NCBI GenBank assembly: GCA_963853835.1
Contig: OY970825.1
Coordinates: 45,356,908 to 45,420,907 of the forward strand
DNA: 64,000 nt
Source: Calendula officinalis
Lineage: Eukaryota; Streptophyta; Magnoliopsida; Asterales; Asteraceae
Direction: 5' to 3'
Positions 1-8,641 of the stretch are shown piece after piece. Made by a program: the position numbers and the translations under genes. The notes beneath the pieces are model-generated. The model had not been told where the DNA came from, did not search any database, and saw nothing but the letters and a program-made list of their open reading frames with translations. Numbering within the stretch: the first letter of the stretch is position 1; every line of letters begins with the position of its first letter.

Positions 1-100
1 CATAATTTGGGAGGGAATTTAAATTATACGGTAATATATCATAACAAAATTTACACAACGGTAAAATATCATAATAATAATAATATTTATTGGTATGTAG

Positions 101-868
101 GTTGATGGGTTAACCCACGTTCAACAAATGATGCAACCTTTGGTGGGACAAGAGGCGTGTGAGCCTTTATTAGGCAACATCTTGCAAATGTCCCAGTCAG
201 TCTTGCAGACAGCACATGCAGATGAGCGTCCAATAGATTGGAATTCTCTTGTGTCACAGGATCACCGTCAACCATTTGACAAACAACTGACCCAGGAGGA
301 AAGAAGGGGAATTCCTAGATGGATGCGGCGGCGGGGGTCACGTAACTCCCAACAAACTGAAACTGGACATGTGGGCACTTCGAACCGGGATAATACTGGT
401 GGTGCCAGTTCATCACAACATATGGAGATGGGCACATCGAACCAGGATAATACTGATGCCTACATTCCAACTTTCAACTTTGAACCGGGGAATTCAAGTA
501 TGCATTATCAAAATGAGGATTCTAGTATGGCATACAATGAAAATTTTCTTAATATTCATGAAATGCCTCAAAACAACGAACTCCCAAATTGGGGGTTTAA
601 TACCCCTTATGCCGCTGCACCCCCACTTTTTTCTCAGGCAGATAATTTGTCTGATTGCCCTGAAAATTATTGGCCGGGCGGATCTTCTTTCCAACCTCCA
701 GATAGACATGTTACTCCGGTCCATATGTTTGACATTAATCGGGACCCTGATTACGAAAACGAACAACGAGGTAGGCCGCGCAGAATTATAAGACCGTCGG
801 ATTGTGGTACGGGAGGTAGAATGGGCCACAATCATTATATTATTTTATTATTATTTTTTATTTTTTAG
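101..868 (+). CDS. Plant mobile domain (PMD) protein, C-terminal last exon (partial)
   Basis: This is the last exon of a gene that begins left of the window. A splice acceptor (TATGTAG) ends at 100, and the frame from 101 runs through the ATG at 128 without a stop, so 128 is unlikely to be the true start. The visible 255 codons are low-complexity, rich in Asn, Gln, Ser and Pro, and end in a basic RGRPRR stretch followed by DCGTGG. That tail is typical of plant proteins annotated as MAIN-like or 'serine/threonine-protein phosphatase 7 long form', which carry a plant mobile domain N-terminal to it. The PMD itself is not in the window. Two near-repeats of a GTSN-DNT motif lie around residues 85 and 104 of the ATG frame. 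The gene converges on a Ulp1-like gene 320 bp away, and both domain types occur in plant MULE transposons, so this may be element-derived rather than a host gene. Confidence 0.6.
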   Translation, partial: VDGLTHVQQMMQPLVGQEACEPLLGNILQMSQSVLQTAHADERPIDWNSLVSQDHRQPFDKQLTQEERRGIPRWMRRRGSRNSQQTETGHVGTSNRDNTGGASSSQHMEMGTSNQDNTDAYIPTFNFEPGNSSMHYQNEDSSMAYNENFLNIHEMPQNNELPNWGFNTPYAAAPPLFSQADNLSDCPENYWPGGSSFQPPDRHVTPVHMFDINRDPDYENEQRGRPRRIIRPSDCGTGGRMGHNHYIILLLFFIF

Positions 869-1187
869 TTATGCAAGTATTTATTTTGAAGTGAATTGTA
901 CATGTAAATAATGTCATATATTCATTTTTATCACTTTGCAATCATCATTAGATTTTTATCATTTTTATCACTTTTGCCATTTTGAATTTATCATAACTTT
1001 TTCATTTCTAATCTATTTTGTCTGATTCTTTTTTCACATGTTTAAATTCTCAGTAATACTACAACTAGTATTTAAAAACTTATATCGGAATAATTAAAGA
1101 GCGTACTCTATTAAGCTCCAAAGTTAGACGAATAATTTTTTTGGAAGAAAAATTATTACTACATAAATAACAAATACAATTTAAACT
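869..1187. other. Intergenic gap between two convergent genes
   Basis: AT-rich spacer that must hold both 3' ends. It contains several ATCATTTTTATCAC-like near-repeats at about 935-975. No open frame or other feature is seen. Confidence 0.5.
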
Positions 1188-2448
1188 TTATTCCAATTCT
1201 TCAAATAACATCGTAGGTCTAAAAGGAAATATTTTGGGCTGTGATTCTAAAATACGATAGCTATAAAATTCACGAGCCATAAGCCGTCGGTAATCCGTAG
1301 CCACCTGATTATAATCGATGCCTTCATTTTTCAAGATTGATTTCCCTGTTACCAAATAATGCATAAACTTACAAATAAACACTGAAGAGTCTTCTGCACT
1401 TCCTTGAGGTATGCCTTTGGCGAAATAAATAGACGATTTAGGTTGGTCGGGTCTTCCTTCGTACGAAATCGCCATACGTAAAGCGGACAAGTTTTCGTTC
1501 CAACATCTAACCATTGACAAAAACAACTCTTTTTTTAAGGACTTCTTACAACTACAGATAAAACATGTCTCGTTTGTAACGAGATTCATCTGCGCAAGTG
1601 ACCAAATGTTATCATTTAAACAAAAAGGAATGTATACAACATCTACGTCCCCCCAAGCGGGATAAGGTGTCAAACTGTCATCCGCATATTTAGCTGCCTC
1701 TGATATGTGAAGTGGTGATAAAAGAGGCTCAAATCCGGTGGATATTATTGTCCATCGCGTATATTCTCCGGTTTTATACCCAACGTACCACCGGTAGCGC
1801 ATCCATCTTTTAATCCAAGCCTCTATATGCTATAAAAAATATATAATTAGTTAAATTTGAGATTTGATTACATAAAACTCATAATAACAAAATTAAATTA
1901 CTTACCATAGGCCACAAAGAAGAGCTTGCATTCTCACCTACTAGGACACTCCAAAACTCTCTTGGTACTTTTTTACGACCTAAGAATGCAATATAGCAAA
2001 AAGTATCATTACCGCGGCTATCCCCGTGGAGGTAAAATTCTTCTACACTTCGGGCCCACCCATGCTGAGTAACCACATCATTTGTGTGTGTTTGTTGACT
2101 CCCTGATGCGGAGTTTTGAGTTTGCTGCTCCCTGAGATGTATTGTAGGTGGAGGTCTTTCCCTCATACGTCGGATCCTGGAATATGACATCCTCCTGTGT
2201 GTACTTGAAAGAGATGGCTCGGAGTGATAGTCTTCATCTTCAGGTGCCTCCTGATTCTTCTCCTCAAACGCAGCTGAATCAGCCCGGCAATGCATATCGG
2301 TAACGGTATCTTGTATCTCATCCATGTGTAGTCGAAGCTCTCGGATTCGAGAACGTTGAGCGTGACCCTCCATTTGGTCAATTGTATCTTGCAATTCTTC
2401 GATCTGGTTTTGAAGTAAAAGGACGGACACTGCTTGAGTGCGCCACAT
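1188..2448 (-). CDS. Ulp1-like (C48) cysteine-protease-fold protein, catalytically dead, two exons
   Basis: Two exons join in frame: 2448-1906 and 1829-1188, with a 76-bp intron (donor GTAAG, acceptor TTTATAG), giving 394 residues from the first visible ATG. A further upstream exon is possible because a TTTCAG acceptor lies just before that ATG. Residues about 10-65 are a heptad-like coiled coil (QIEELQDTIDQMEG). The middle is Ser/Gln-rich. Exon 2 opens with HIEAWIKRW, then carries the Ulp1 core: DVDVVYIPF, NDNIWSLAQMNL, a CSCKK segment where families have the catalytic Asp, then IPQGSAEDSSVFICKFM. In active Ulp1 proteases (de-SUMOylating family) the positions are HW, D and DCGVF. Here they read IW, S or C, and DSSVF, so His, Asp and Cys are all replaced while the scaffold Trp and Gln remain. 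Such domains travel in plant MULEs, so this may be a transposon-captured or domesticated copy. Confidence 0.72.
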
Positions 2449-2596
2449 TCTAAGAACTGAAAATATTTAGAATATAAAATATGTTTTTTTTTGTGAAGTG
2501 TTTTAAAATTAAATTTGGTTAAGGTGGTTTGAAAGTGTGAAATTTGTGTGGGGAGATTTTCTTGTTGTATAGGCGTTTGACGAGGGACTAGTATAA

Positions 2597-2795
2597 GGCT
2601 TTCCGGACTCCAGGAATATAACAAAGACAATTTCCGGACTCGTGGACTACGGGAAAGCATTTCCGGACTCCTGGAGTTGCAAACAAAGCTTTTTTGTCCT
2701 TTCTGACACCGACTTCTGTGCGGGTACGAGGTAAATGCCATTTCCGGACTCGTGGAGGACAATTCCATGGCATTTCCGGACTCGTGGAGTCCGAC
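2597..2795 (-). repeat. Five dispersed copies of a CGGACTC-centred 17-bp motif upstream of the Ulp1-like gene
   Basis: The core TTTCCGGACTC(G/C)TGGA occurs near 2599, 2630, 2659, 2740 and 2773 on the plus strand; on the minus strand it reads TCCACGAGTCCGGAAA. The copy at 2777-2793 is a perfect inverted repeat, CGGACTC-GTG-GAGTCCG; the other right arms are degraded. The cluster lies within 350 bp upstream of the first visible exon of the minus-strand gene, where a promoter or 5' leader would be. Short open frames here repeat PGVRK/PRVRK only because they read through the DNA motif. Confidence 0.7.
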
Positions 2796-3784
2796 TGCAT
2801 TATTTTTGAAAGCCCTAAGAAAACAACATCATTTGTGAAAATTTGATGGAAAAAGGACGTATTTTTGAAAAAAAATCGCCTTTGTGTTGGCTCAATCATC
2901 ACTTCAAAGCACCACCTAGCCACCTACAAACCTGGCCCCCTGCCAAAACTTTGAGAAGCAATAACAAAAGAATATTTAATCAATACATAACAACTTTAAA
3001 TGGTGAATATTAAAAGCTATTCACGAAGATATATACAATATAAGCTATAACTAGAAAGAAGATACAAAAACATTATTTATCGATCATGTAACAAGGTTTA
3101 ATCGTTCACCGTGTTCATTATTTTAATGAACGACTTATACAGTGTATACGTATATGTTAACTAAATATTAATTGACTAAACTATATATTAAATCAAATGT
3201 CACGTTTAACTAATACGAACAAAATAATTGCAATAATGTGAAGTATAGTACATTATCAACACAAATATTATAAAGATTTGAAATCAATATTCTAATATTC
3301 TTTGGGAATATTACAACTTGATTTTGACATTAAGTTTATTACTAATATGGGTGTTAAGTAATCAAACACTTTGTGATAATGTATATAATTCAACATTTGT
3401 TATTATAACCTTAGTCGTGTCTAAGCCACTACCAATACGTAAGTGTACTATATTTTATATTTATGACTTCCATCATTTCGTGTTAATATATTCACATTAA
3501 GTTTTACATTTTTTATAAGTTACGTAGATTAAGAAAACGAGATAACATATATTGATTTATACGAATATGAGAAACAATTTACAGTTACCGTTGATTCAAC
3601 GAATACTGGTAATAGGGATGAATTTCAATCTAATACAAATTGTGTAAAAAATAGAAAAAAATAAACTTTCTTAAAAATAAAAACTGAATATTGTAGTATT
3701 GTAATGAAACCCTAAAATAGTACTAGATTTTTGAATGAGTATAAAAAAACAAACGGACTGAAAACCGATTCACAAACAAAGTCT
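2796..3784. other. AT-rich intergenic stretch
   Basis: I see no convincing gene. The small frame at 3318-3500 has no start context, domain or typical composition. Confidence 0.5.
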
Positions 3785-3888
3785 AAAACTAGACAAATTG
3801 TGCATATTTTAGTAAAACATTGTTCAAAAAAAAGTAAAAACTAGACAAATTGTGCATATTTTAGTAAAACATTGTTCAAAAAAAAGTA
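3785..3888. repeat. 52-bp direct tandem duplication
   Basis: Two units of 52 bp (3785-3836 and 3837-3888), each starting AAAACTAGACAAATTG and ending CAAAAAAAAGTA, look identical by eye. The A-run at the unit end suggests replication slippage. Confidence 0.9.
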
Positions 3889-3950
3889 GTGATGTAAGGT
3901 GCGGCCATGACCTATAGGTCATGTGTTCAAATTCTGTTTTAAACAAATAG
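3889..3950 (+). mobile_element. SINE-like fragment (tRNA-type B box)
   Basis: Contains TAAGGTGCGGCCATGACC followed by GGTCATGTGTTCAAATTC. The latter matches a degenerate polymerase III B box (GGTTCRANTCC). The arrangement parallels the clearer SINEs at 6032 and 18318. No A tail or target duplication is recognised, so this is a fragment. Confidence 0.45.
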
Positions 3951-4209
3951 AAATATATTAGGTGCAATTCAAATAAAATAAAACATTATTTTTCACGCAA
4001 TAGCACATTGCTTCTTTATACCTTTGTTAAGTCTTTACAAATAACTAGCAAGTGGGTGTTGTCGCGGGGAATTTTATATGATATTCAAAATAATGTCTAT
4101 TAATCATCTGCAATCATAAATTCGTATTCTCAATAATTTGAATACTATATATAATTTAAGCTGTAAAAATAAGTTGGTAAATGTTATAATATTAATATTC
4201 GTACGTATT

Positions 4210-4299
4210 GGACAAAATGTAACATGTCAAAACAACGGAGGTTAAAATGTTTTTGGACAAAATCTAACATGTCAAAACAACGGGGGTTAAAATGTAAGT
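4210..4299. repeat. 45-bp tandem duplication, two imperfect copies
   Basis: Units start GGACAAAATGTAACATG (4210) and GGACAAAATCTAACATG (4255), both followed by TCAAAACAACGG and GGTTAAAATGT. A few substitutions separate them. Confidence 0.85.
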
Positions 4300-4450
4300 A
4301 TTTAAAACCTAAATGTCAAAAATATTAAAGTTGATATAAGAAAAAAAGTCAAAGGTTGATTTTTGTTATAAAAAAAATAAAAAAAATAAAAAAATTTAAC
4401 CTACTTGAGTGCCACTATTCATCTTTTGTTAAATGTAATATTAATAAGAA

Positions 4451-4886
4451 TTAATTACCAATATAGACCAAAAAATGTGAGAAACTCCCATTTTAGACTG
4501 ATAGACTTCAATATTCCTAAAATACCCTGTGCGACTTGAGCGACTTGAGCAGTATTAACTGGGAGCAGTACTAACGAACAGCACTACCTGGGAGCAGCAC
4601 TAACGAGCAGTACTAACAGAGTAGCACTAACTGGTGAGCAGTACTAACAAGCAGTAGTAACAAGGTTGAGCAGTATTAACGAGCAGTAGTAACAAGATTG
4701 AACAGTATTAACGAGCAGTGGTAACTATTTGAGCATCACTAACTCGGACACGTGGCGGCGTTCTAGTATAGTTGCACGGTTGCACGCTCGCGGGGGTAGT
4801 TGCACGGGGCATTTTGGGAAGATTTGAAACTCAAGTCTATTTTTGAAGAGATTTCATCTCATTTGGTCCAAATTAGGAAATCACCC
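4451..4886. mobile_element. Non-autonomous element with long imperfect terminal inverted repeats (MULE-like)
   Basis: The left arm (about 4451-4535) and the reverse complement of the right arm (about 4799-4886) share a chain of blocks in the same order: GACCAAA, GAAA-TC, AAT-AGACT, TTCAA-TTCC, AAAATRCCC and GTGC. Arms of about 85 bp around a short core with no coding capacity fit a Mutator-type MITE. The left end is degraded and no 9-bp target duplication was found. The core holds a 13-bp array listed separately. Confidence 0.55.
4541..4750 (+). repeat. Degenerate GAGCAGTACTAAC array
   Basis: About a dozen variants of GAGCAGTA(C/T/G)TAAC, spaced 13 to 20 bp with interruptions such as TGGGAGCAG and AAGGTT. 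It forms the core of the surrounding inverted-repeat element. Variation between units shows it is old. Confidence 0.8.
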
Positions 4887-5129
4887 TCTTAATAATTATA
4901 ATAGGTATTCTGAAGGTTAGGTTTGTATAAATTGCAATTGACTTAGTTATTCAACTAAGTTCCAATCTTGCAATATTGTTTAAAATCTATATTGATTTGT
5001 GCAATATTTTTCCTTAAATTTTTTGATGATTATATGGCATGAATTTATAGCTAGGGTGATTATATAACTTTTTTTGAACAGCAGAAAGTCTAACAATAAC
5101 CACCAATTATTCGTTACCACCAATTATTC
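4887..5129. other. AT-rich spacer
   Basis: Nothing recognised. Confidence 0.4.
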
Positions 5130-5485
5130 GTTTTCTCGGCTTCGACTTTGCAAACATAGATTCATTTTTGAAGCTCCACAAAAACCATCAATTTGTATAA
5201 AAATCCACCTCCAAGAAATATTTTTGACCTTTGCTCAACTTTAAATTCTTGAACCATGTCAACCAATACATGCTCCAATCGAGTCTTGATATAGCAATTC
5301 TCCAACAACGCGCCACTTGATTCATTACATTCTTGGCAATATCACAATAAAAAATATATGAGAAGTAGTTTCCACCCGTGTCTCACATGACCCGCAAATT
5401 ATAAAAGGAACATTTAAATCTCTTTGATCAAGATTTGCTCTAGTTGGAAGTTTATCCTGTAAATGACACCAAACCATCATATTTA
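5130..5485 (-). pseudogene. L1-type LINE 3' remnant (zf-RVT region)
   Basis: Read on the minus strand from 5485 down, fragments match the C-terminal zf-RVT region of plant non-LTR retrotransposon polyproteins: WCHLQDKLPTRANLD, then NVPFIICGSCETRVETTSH with the C-x2-C and downstream His, then, after a frameshift, a Trp-rich tail with AKNV and LDWSMYWLTWF. At least one frameshift and an early stop break the frame. Reverse transcriptase and endonuclease are absent, as usual for 5'-truncated LINE copies. It is inactive. Confidence 0.65.
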
Positions 5486-6016
5486 CCTTTCATTATCATA
5501 ATACTTTATTTTTTAATTTTCTCATTAGTTACTTTTACAAGCACAAAAAATATATTTATTTGTATTAAATGCAACGATTGAGGAGCACCATTTTCCAATG
5601 AAGAGATAATATTCACACTACAAATATTGATTCACATGTCGCAACTTATGTTTTGATAAACTTGTTAAATAGGATGAGGATAGTACATTTTCTGAAATAG
5701 ATATCACATTCTTTTCGAATATATCTGTCCTTTTTTTCTACTTAAATAAGCCCACTAGACTACTGGAGTTGGGGCGTTAGTCATTTTTACTTATCAAAAG
5801 GCCCAAAGATTCCAAATCTGCAACACTTCTTCCATGTTGTTTAGTGTTTATAGAAATAAAGTAGTTTAAACAAATTATGATAATTAGTTTGCAGCTAAGC
5901 ATTTTTACTAAGTATAGTTAAAAACATAAAATTCATAATGTCACACAGTGAAAACTAAATGACACTACGAAATAAATTTTGTATCGTAAACATAATCAAA
6001 ATTCTAAAGCATGTAC
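5486..6016. other. AT-rich intergenic stretch
   Basis: No gene, RNA or mobile-element end recognised. Confidence 0.4.
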
Positions 6017-6196
6017 ACTGCAATATATTTTAGCAAAGTGTTTGAAGTCTAGCGGTATAAGGTGTTGGAAGGTGGTTCCCTTTGGCATGTGGTCATGGGT
6101 TCGAATCCCGTTGTGGACAAATTGGTGTAGATTTATGAGTAGTGTAGAGAGTGTGTGTGTTTGCCGTTCAAAAAAAAAAAAACTGCAATATATTTT
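6017..6196 (+). mobile_element. tRNA-derived SINE with perfect 15-bp target duplication
   Basis: The body is 6032-6181. It has a tRNA-like head with box A-like TAGCGGTATAAGG and a near-perfect box B, GGGTTCGAATCCC, at about 6108, then an unrelated tail with a GT run ending in about 13 A. Flanking copies of ACTGCAATATATTTT (6017-6031 and 6182-6196) are identical, as expected for target-primed insertion by LINE machinery. Box B and duplication are intact, so the copy is relatively young. Confidence 0.88.
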
Positions 6197-8114
6197 GGTA
6201 TCAAAATACGTGTCTTGACTTAAAAACAAGTTGAACACTATCCATAATGACTGATGAGCCGATGAGGTATATTAGTCCTATTTCAACCCGGGGTTTTCAA
6301 GCCGACTATTAGCCCAGTTTTCAATCCGGGTTTCAACCCGGTTTTCAACTCGTTGTTAAATGAATCAAAAGTTAACTAATGGGTAAATGGAACAAAATCC
6401 AACACGACACGCGAAAAATGTAATTGTGATTTATAATTTTTATTAGATTTCAACTTAAAATGACTCGATCCTAGAGATATTGCACGTATGAAGAACTCAT
6501 TTAGATCTAATAAATCTATGGTTTGAGTGTTTAACAGATTCACCCAACATCATTTATAGAGTATTATAAGTGTGACTCACATTTGTGTCATTTGATCACA
6601 TGAAGTAACATAACAAAAGCTTTGAAGAGTTAATAAACATTTAAGAACATATGGCTGAAAGCCAGGGAAATAACCTTCCACCGGTACTACTAGGAATGAA
6701 TGAGCAATTAGTCAATTAAAAATCTTATTAAGATGCATGTTAAGGTATAAGTCAATATAATTAACCCTTGCATTTTAGGAACTATCTCTCTATTAATGAG
6801 AGTACGCACTTTTTAAGTATTTAACTATTTGTTAAAGACAATCCTTTCGTTAACAAAACTCATGTTTTTATATATGCTTAATGTTATCAGATATTTAATA
6901 TTTAATGTTATAAGAAATTACTTATCAATAACAAGGGATTTCTGGTCAAATAAAGTGATGATTATTGATTTTTACAAAAAACGGATGAAGTGTTAACCAT
7001 TATTTTCATCTTTTGAAATTGATATCAAGCTTTAAATCCTCTGGGTTCAACTCTGAGTATATCTTAAATTTTGGTCAAGTATTTTCACATGGGGGAGGAA
7101 AACGATATCTCGAAATTCTCTATTATTAAGGTCATGGATTTTCTTTGGTATTTTCTATATTTTATGTATGAAAAAATTAAAATGATATAAAATAGTTGTA
7201 TATATTCTTACCTTTGTTTGCATAGTAAAGCTTGAAAGATGTTTCATAGAGTTTGGATGGATATTAGGATTTTTAGATCTTCAACTTGAAAAATAAAGAC
7301 GTAATAGTCCCTAGGATATTTTTTATGATATTCAATTACGATAATTCGAATGGATTACTAATCGGTACTTAAAATATAAAATTAATCAGGTCAGATGTGT
7401 GTTGAATCAGATAAATGGTTTGGAATTATAACATCATTTGTGTGTTTCTGCTCTTTATCTGGAAATAAGCATATAAGATGACTAGATGAGAAGATTGGAA
7501 TAACTGCTTAGAAGAGTTTGTATGTTTTTTCTGTTATTTCTATTAATAATATATCTTGCCTAAAAAGAGTTTGTATGATTTTTCTATTATTTCTATTATT
7601 TCAAATTTATTTGAGTTTTGAAGTGGTGTATCGAATAGAAGGGAATGGTAGTAAGCAATGTTTTCGTGACCGAGTTGACTGTCCGGTCGAACTGAAAAAG
7701 CCATTACATCGGCCAGACATAGCGGGCTAATTAGCCTAAACTGAGCCGGATTGAATCGGCAGTTTTTACTACGAAACCAGGTTAACCGGCTTCAAAACTG
7801 GGTTTTTGGAGAGAAGCATCCACAAAAGACAAAACTTAATCAATAACATAACAAACACACGCGCACACAACAAACCTTATGTTCGGTTTTTGGAGAATGA
7901 ATAACACTAGACACTACTACTCAACAACATGAACAATATAGTTTGGTACCGGGCCACCCAAATCAATGGGACGGCCTGGTAAAGACTATTCAGCTTTATG
8001 TACAGATTTTTTGTATAAATATGTAATTTTACATCTAGTTACACCTACATGTTAGTTTCGGTATCAGACAAATATGTTATAATGATACTTTTGACGCTTT
8101 ACCTTTAAAAGTGC
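6197..8114. other. Intergenic, repeat-rich, no gene recognised
   Basis: At 6282-6355 an AACCCGG(G)TTTTCAA motif recurs several times. At 7660-7800 there is a CCGGTT/AACCGG-rich segment resembling decayed hAT-type MITEs. A 22-codon frame at 6651-6719 (MAESQGNNLPPVLLGMNEQL) looks like a copia gag N-terminus, but no LTR or priming site accompanies it. Confidence 0.4.
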
Positions 8115-8641
8115 ATCTTGACTAGGGGTGTTAACGAGTCGAGCTACTCGAGTTCGAGCTCGAGCCTATACTAATTCGATCTCGAGTCGAGCTCGGACAT
8201 AAAACAAGACTCGATTAATTTCACGAGCCGAGCCTAATAATTTAATACTCGACTCGGCTCGTTCGATAGCTCGTTTAATCTCGAGCCGAACGAGCCAGAC
8301 GATCTTCACGAGTCGATCCTAACAAGCCGAACAAGTGTTTTATACAAGTGTCGATACAGTAAGTACAAGAATATACATATATTAATAGGGGTATTGACGA
8401 GTCGAGTAATTAACGAGCTTTTCGAGTTTGTAAATTAGTTATTTTCAAAAAATATGGAATTATAAACGAGTATCGAGCTCGATCTCGAACACTATATAAA
8501 TATTCGAGCTCGAGCTCGAGCCCAATTTTAAAAGCTTATTCGAGCTCGAGTCGAGCTCGAGCCGAGTAATTACTAAACGAGCCGAGCCCAAATTTCCTGA
8601 TATTCGACTCGACTCGAATCGTTAACACCCCTAATCTTGAC
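8115..8641. mobile_element. Non-autonomous hAT-type element, 511 bp, with 8-bp target duplications
   Basis: The element spans 8123-8633. Its ends are perfect 15-bp inverted repeats (TAGGGGTGTTAACGA and its complement), with weaker continuation as TCGAG-rich sequence. It is flanked by identical 8-bp copies of ATCTTGAC (8115-8122 and 8634-8641), the length hAT transposases make. The interior has no coding capacity and is full of GAGCTCGAG/CGAGCCGAGC palindromes, so it could fold extensively. Confidence 0.92.

Noticed and set aside
2163..2923. Minus-strand frames repeating SPEM and PGVRK, possible repeat proteins
   Set aside because: The repeats come from the DNA motif CGGACTC read in different frames; both overlap the better-supported Ulp1-like exon or its upstream region.
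6651..6719. MAESQGNNLPP short frame resembling a copia gag start
   Set aside because: Only 22 codons, with no LTR, priming site or further gag homology.
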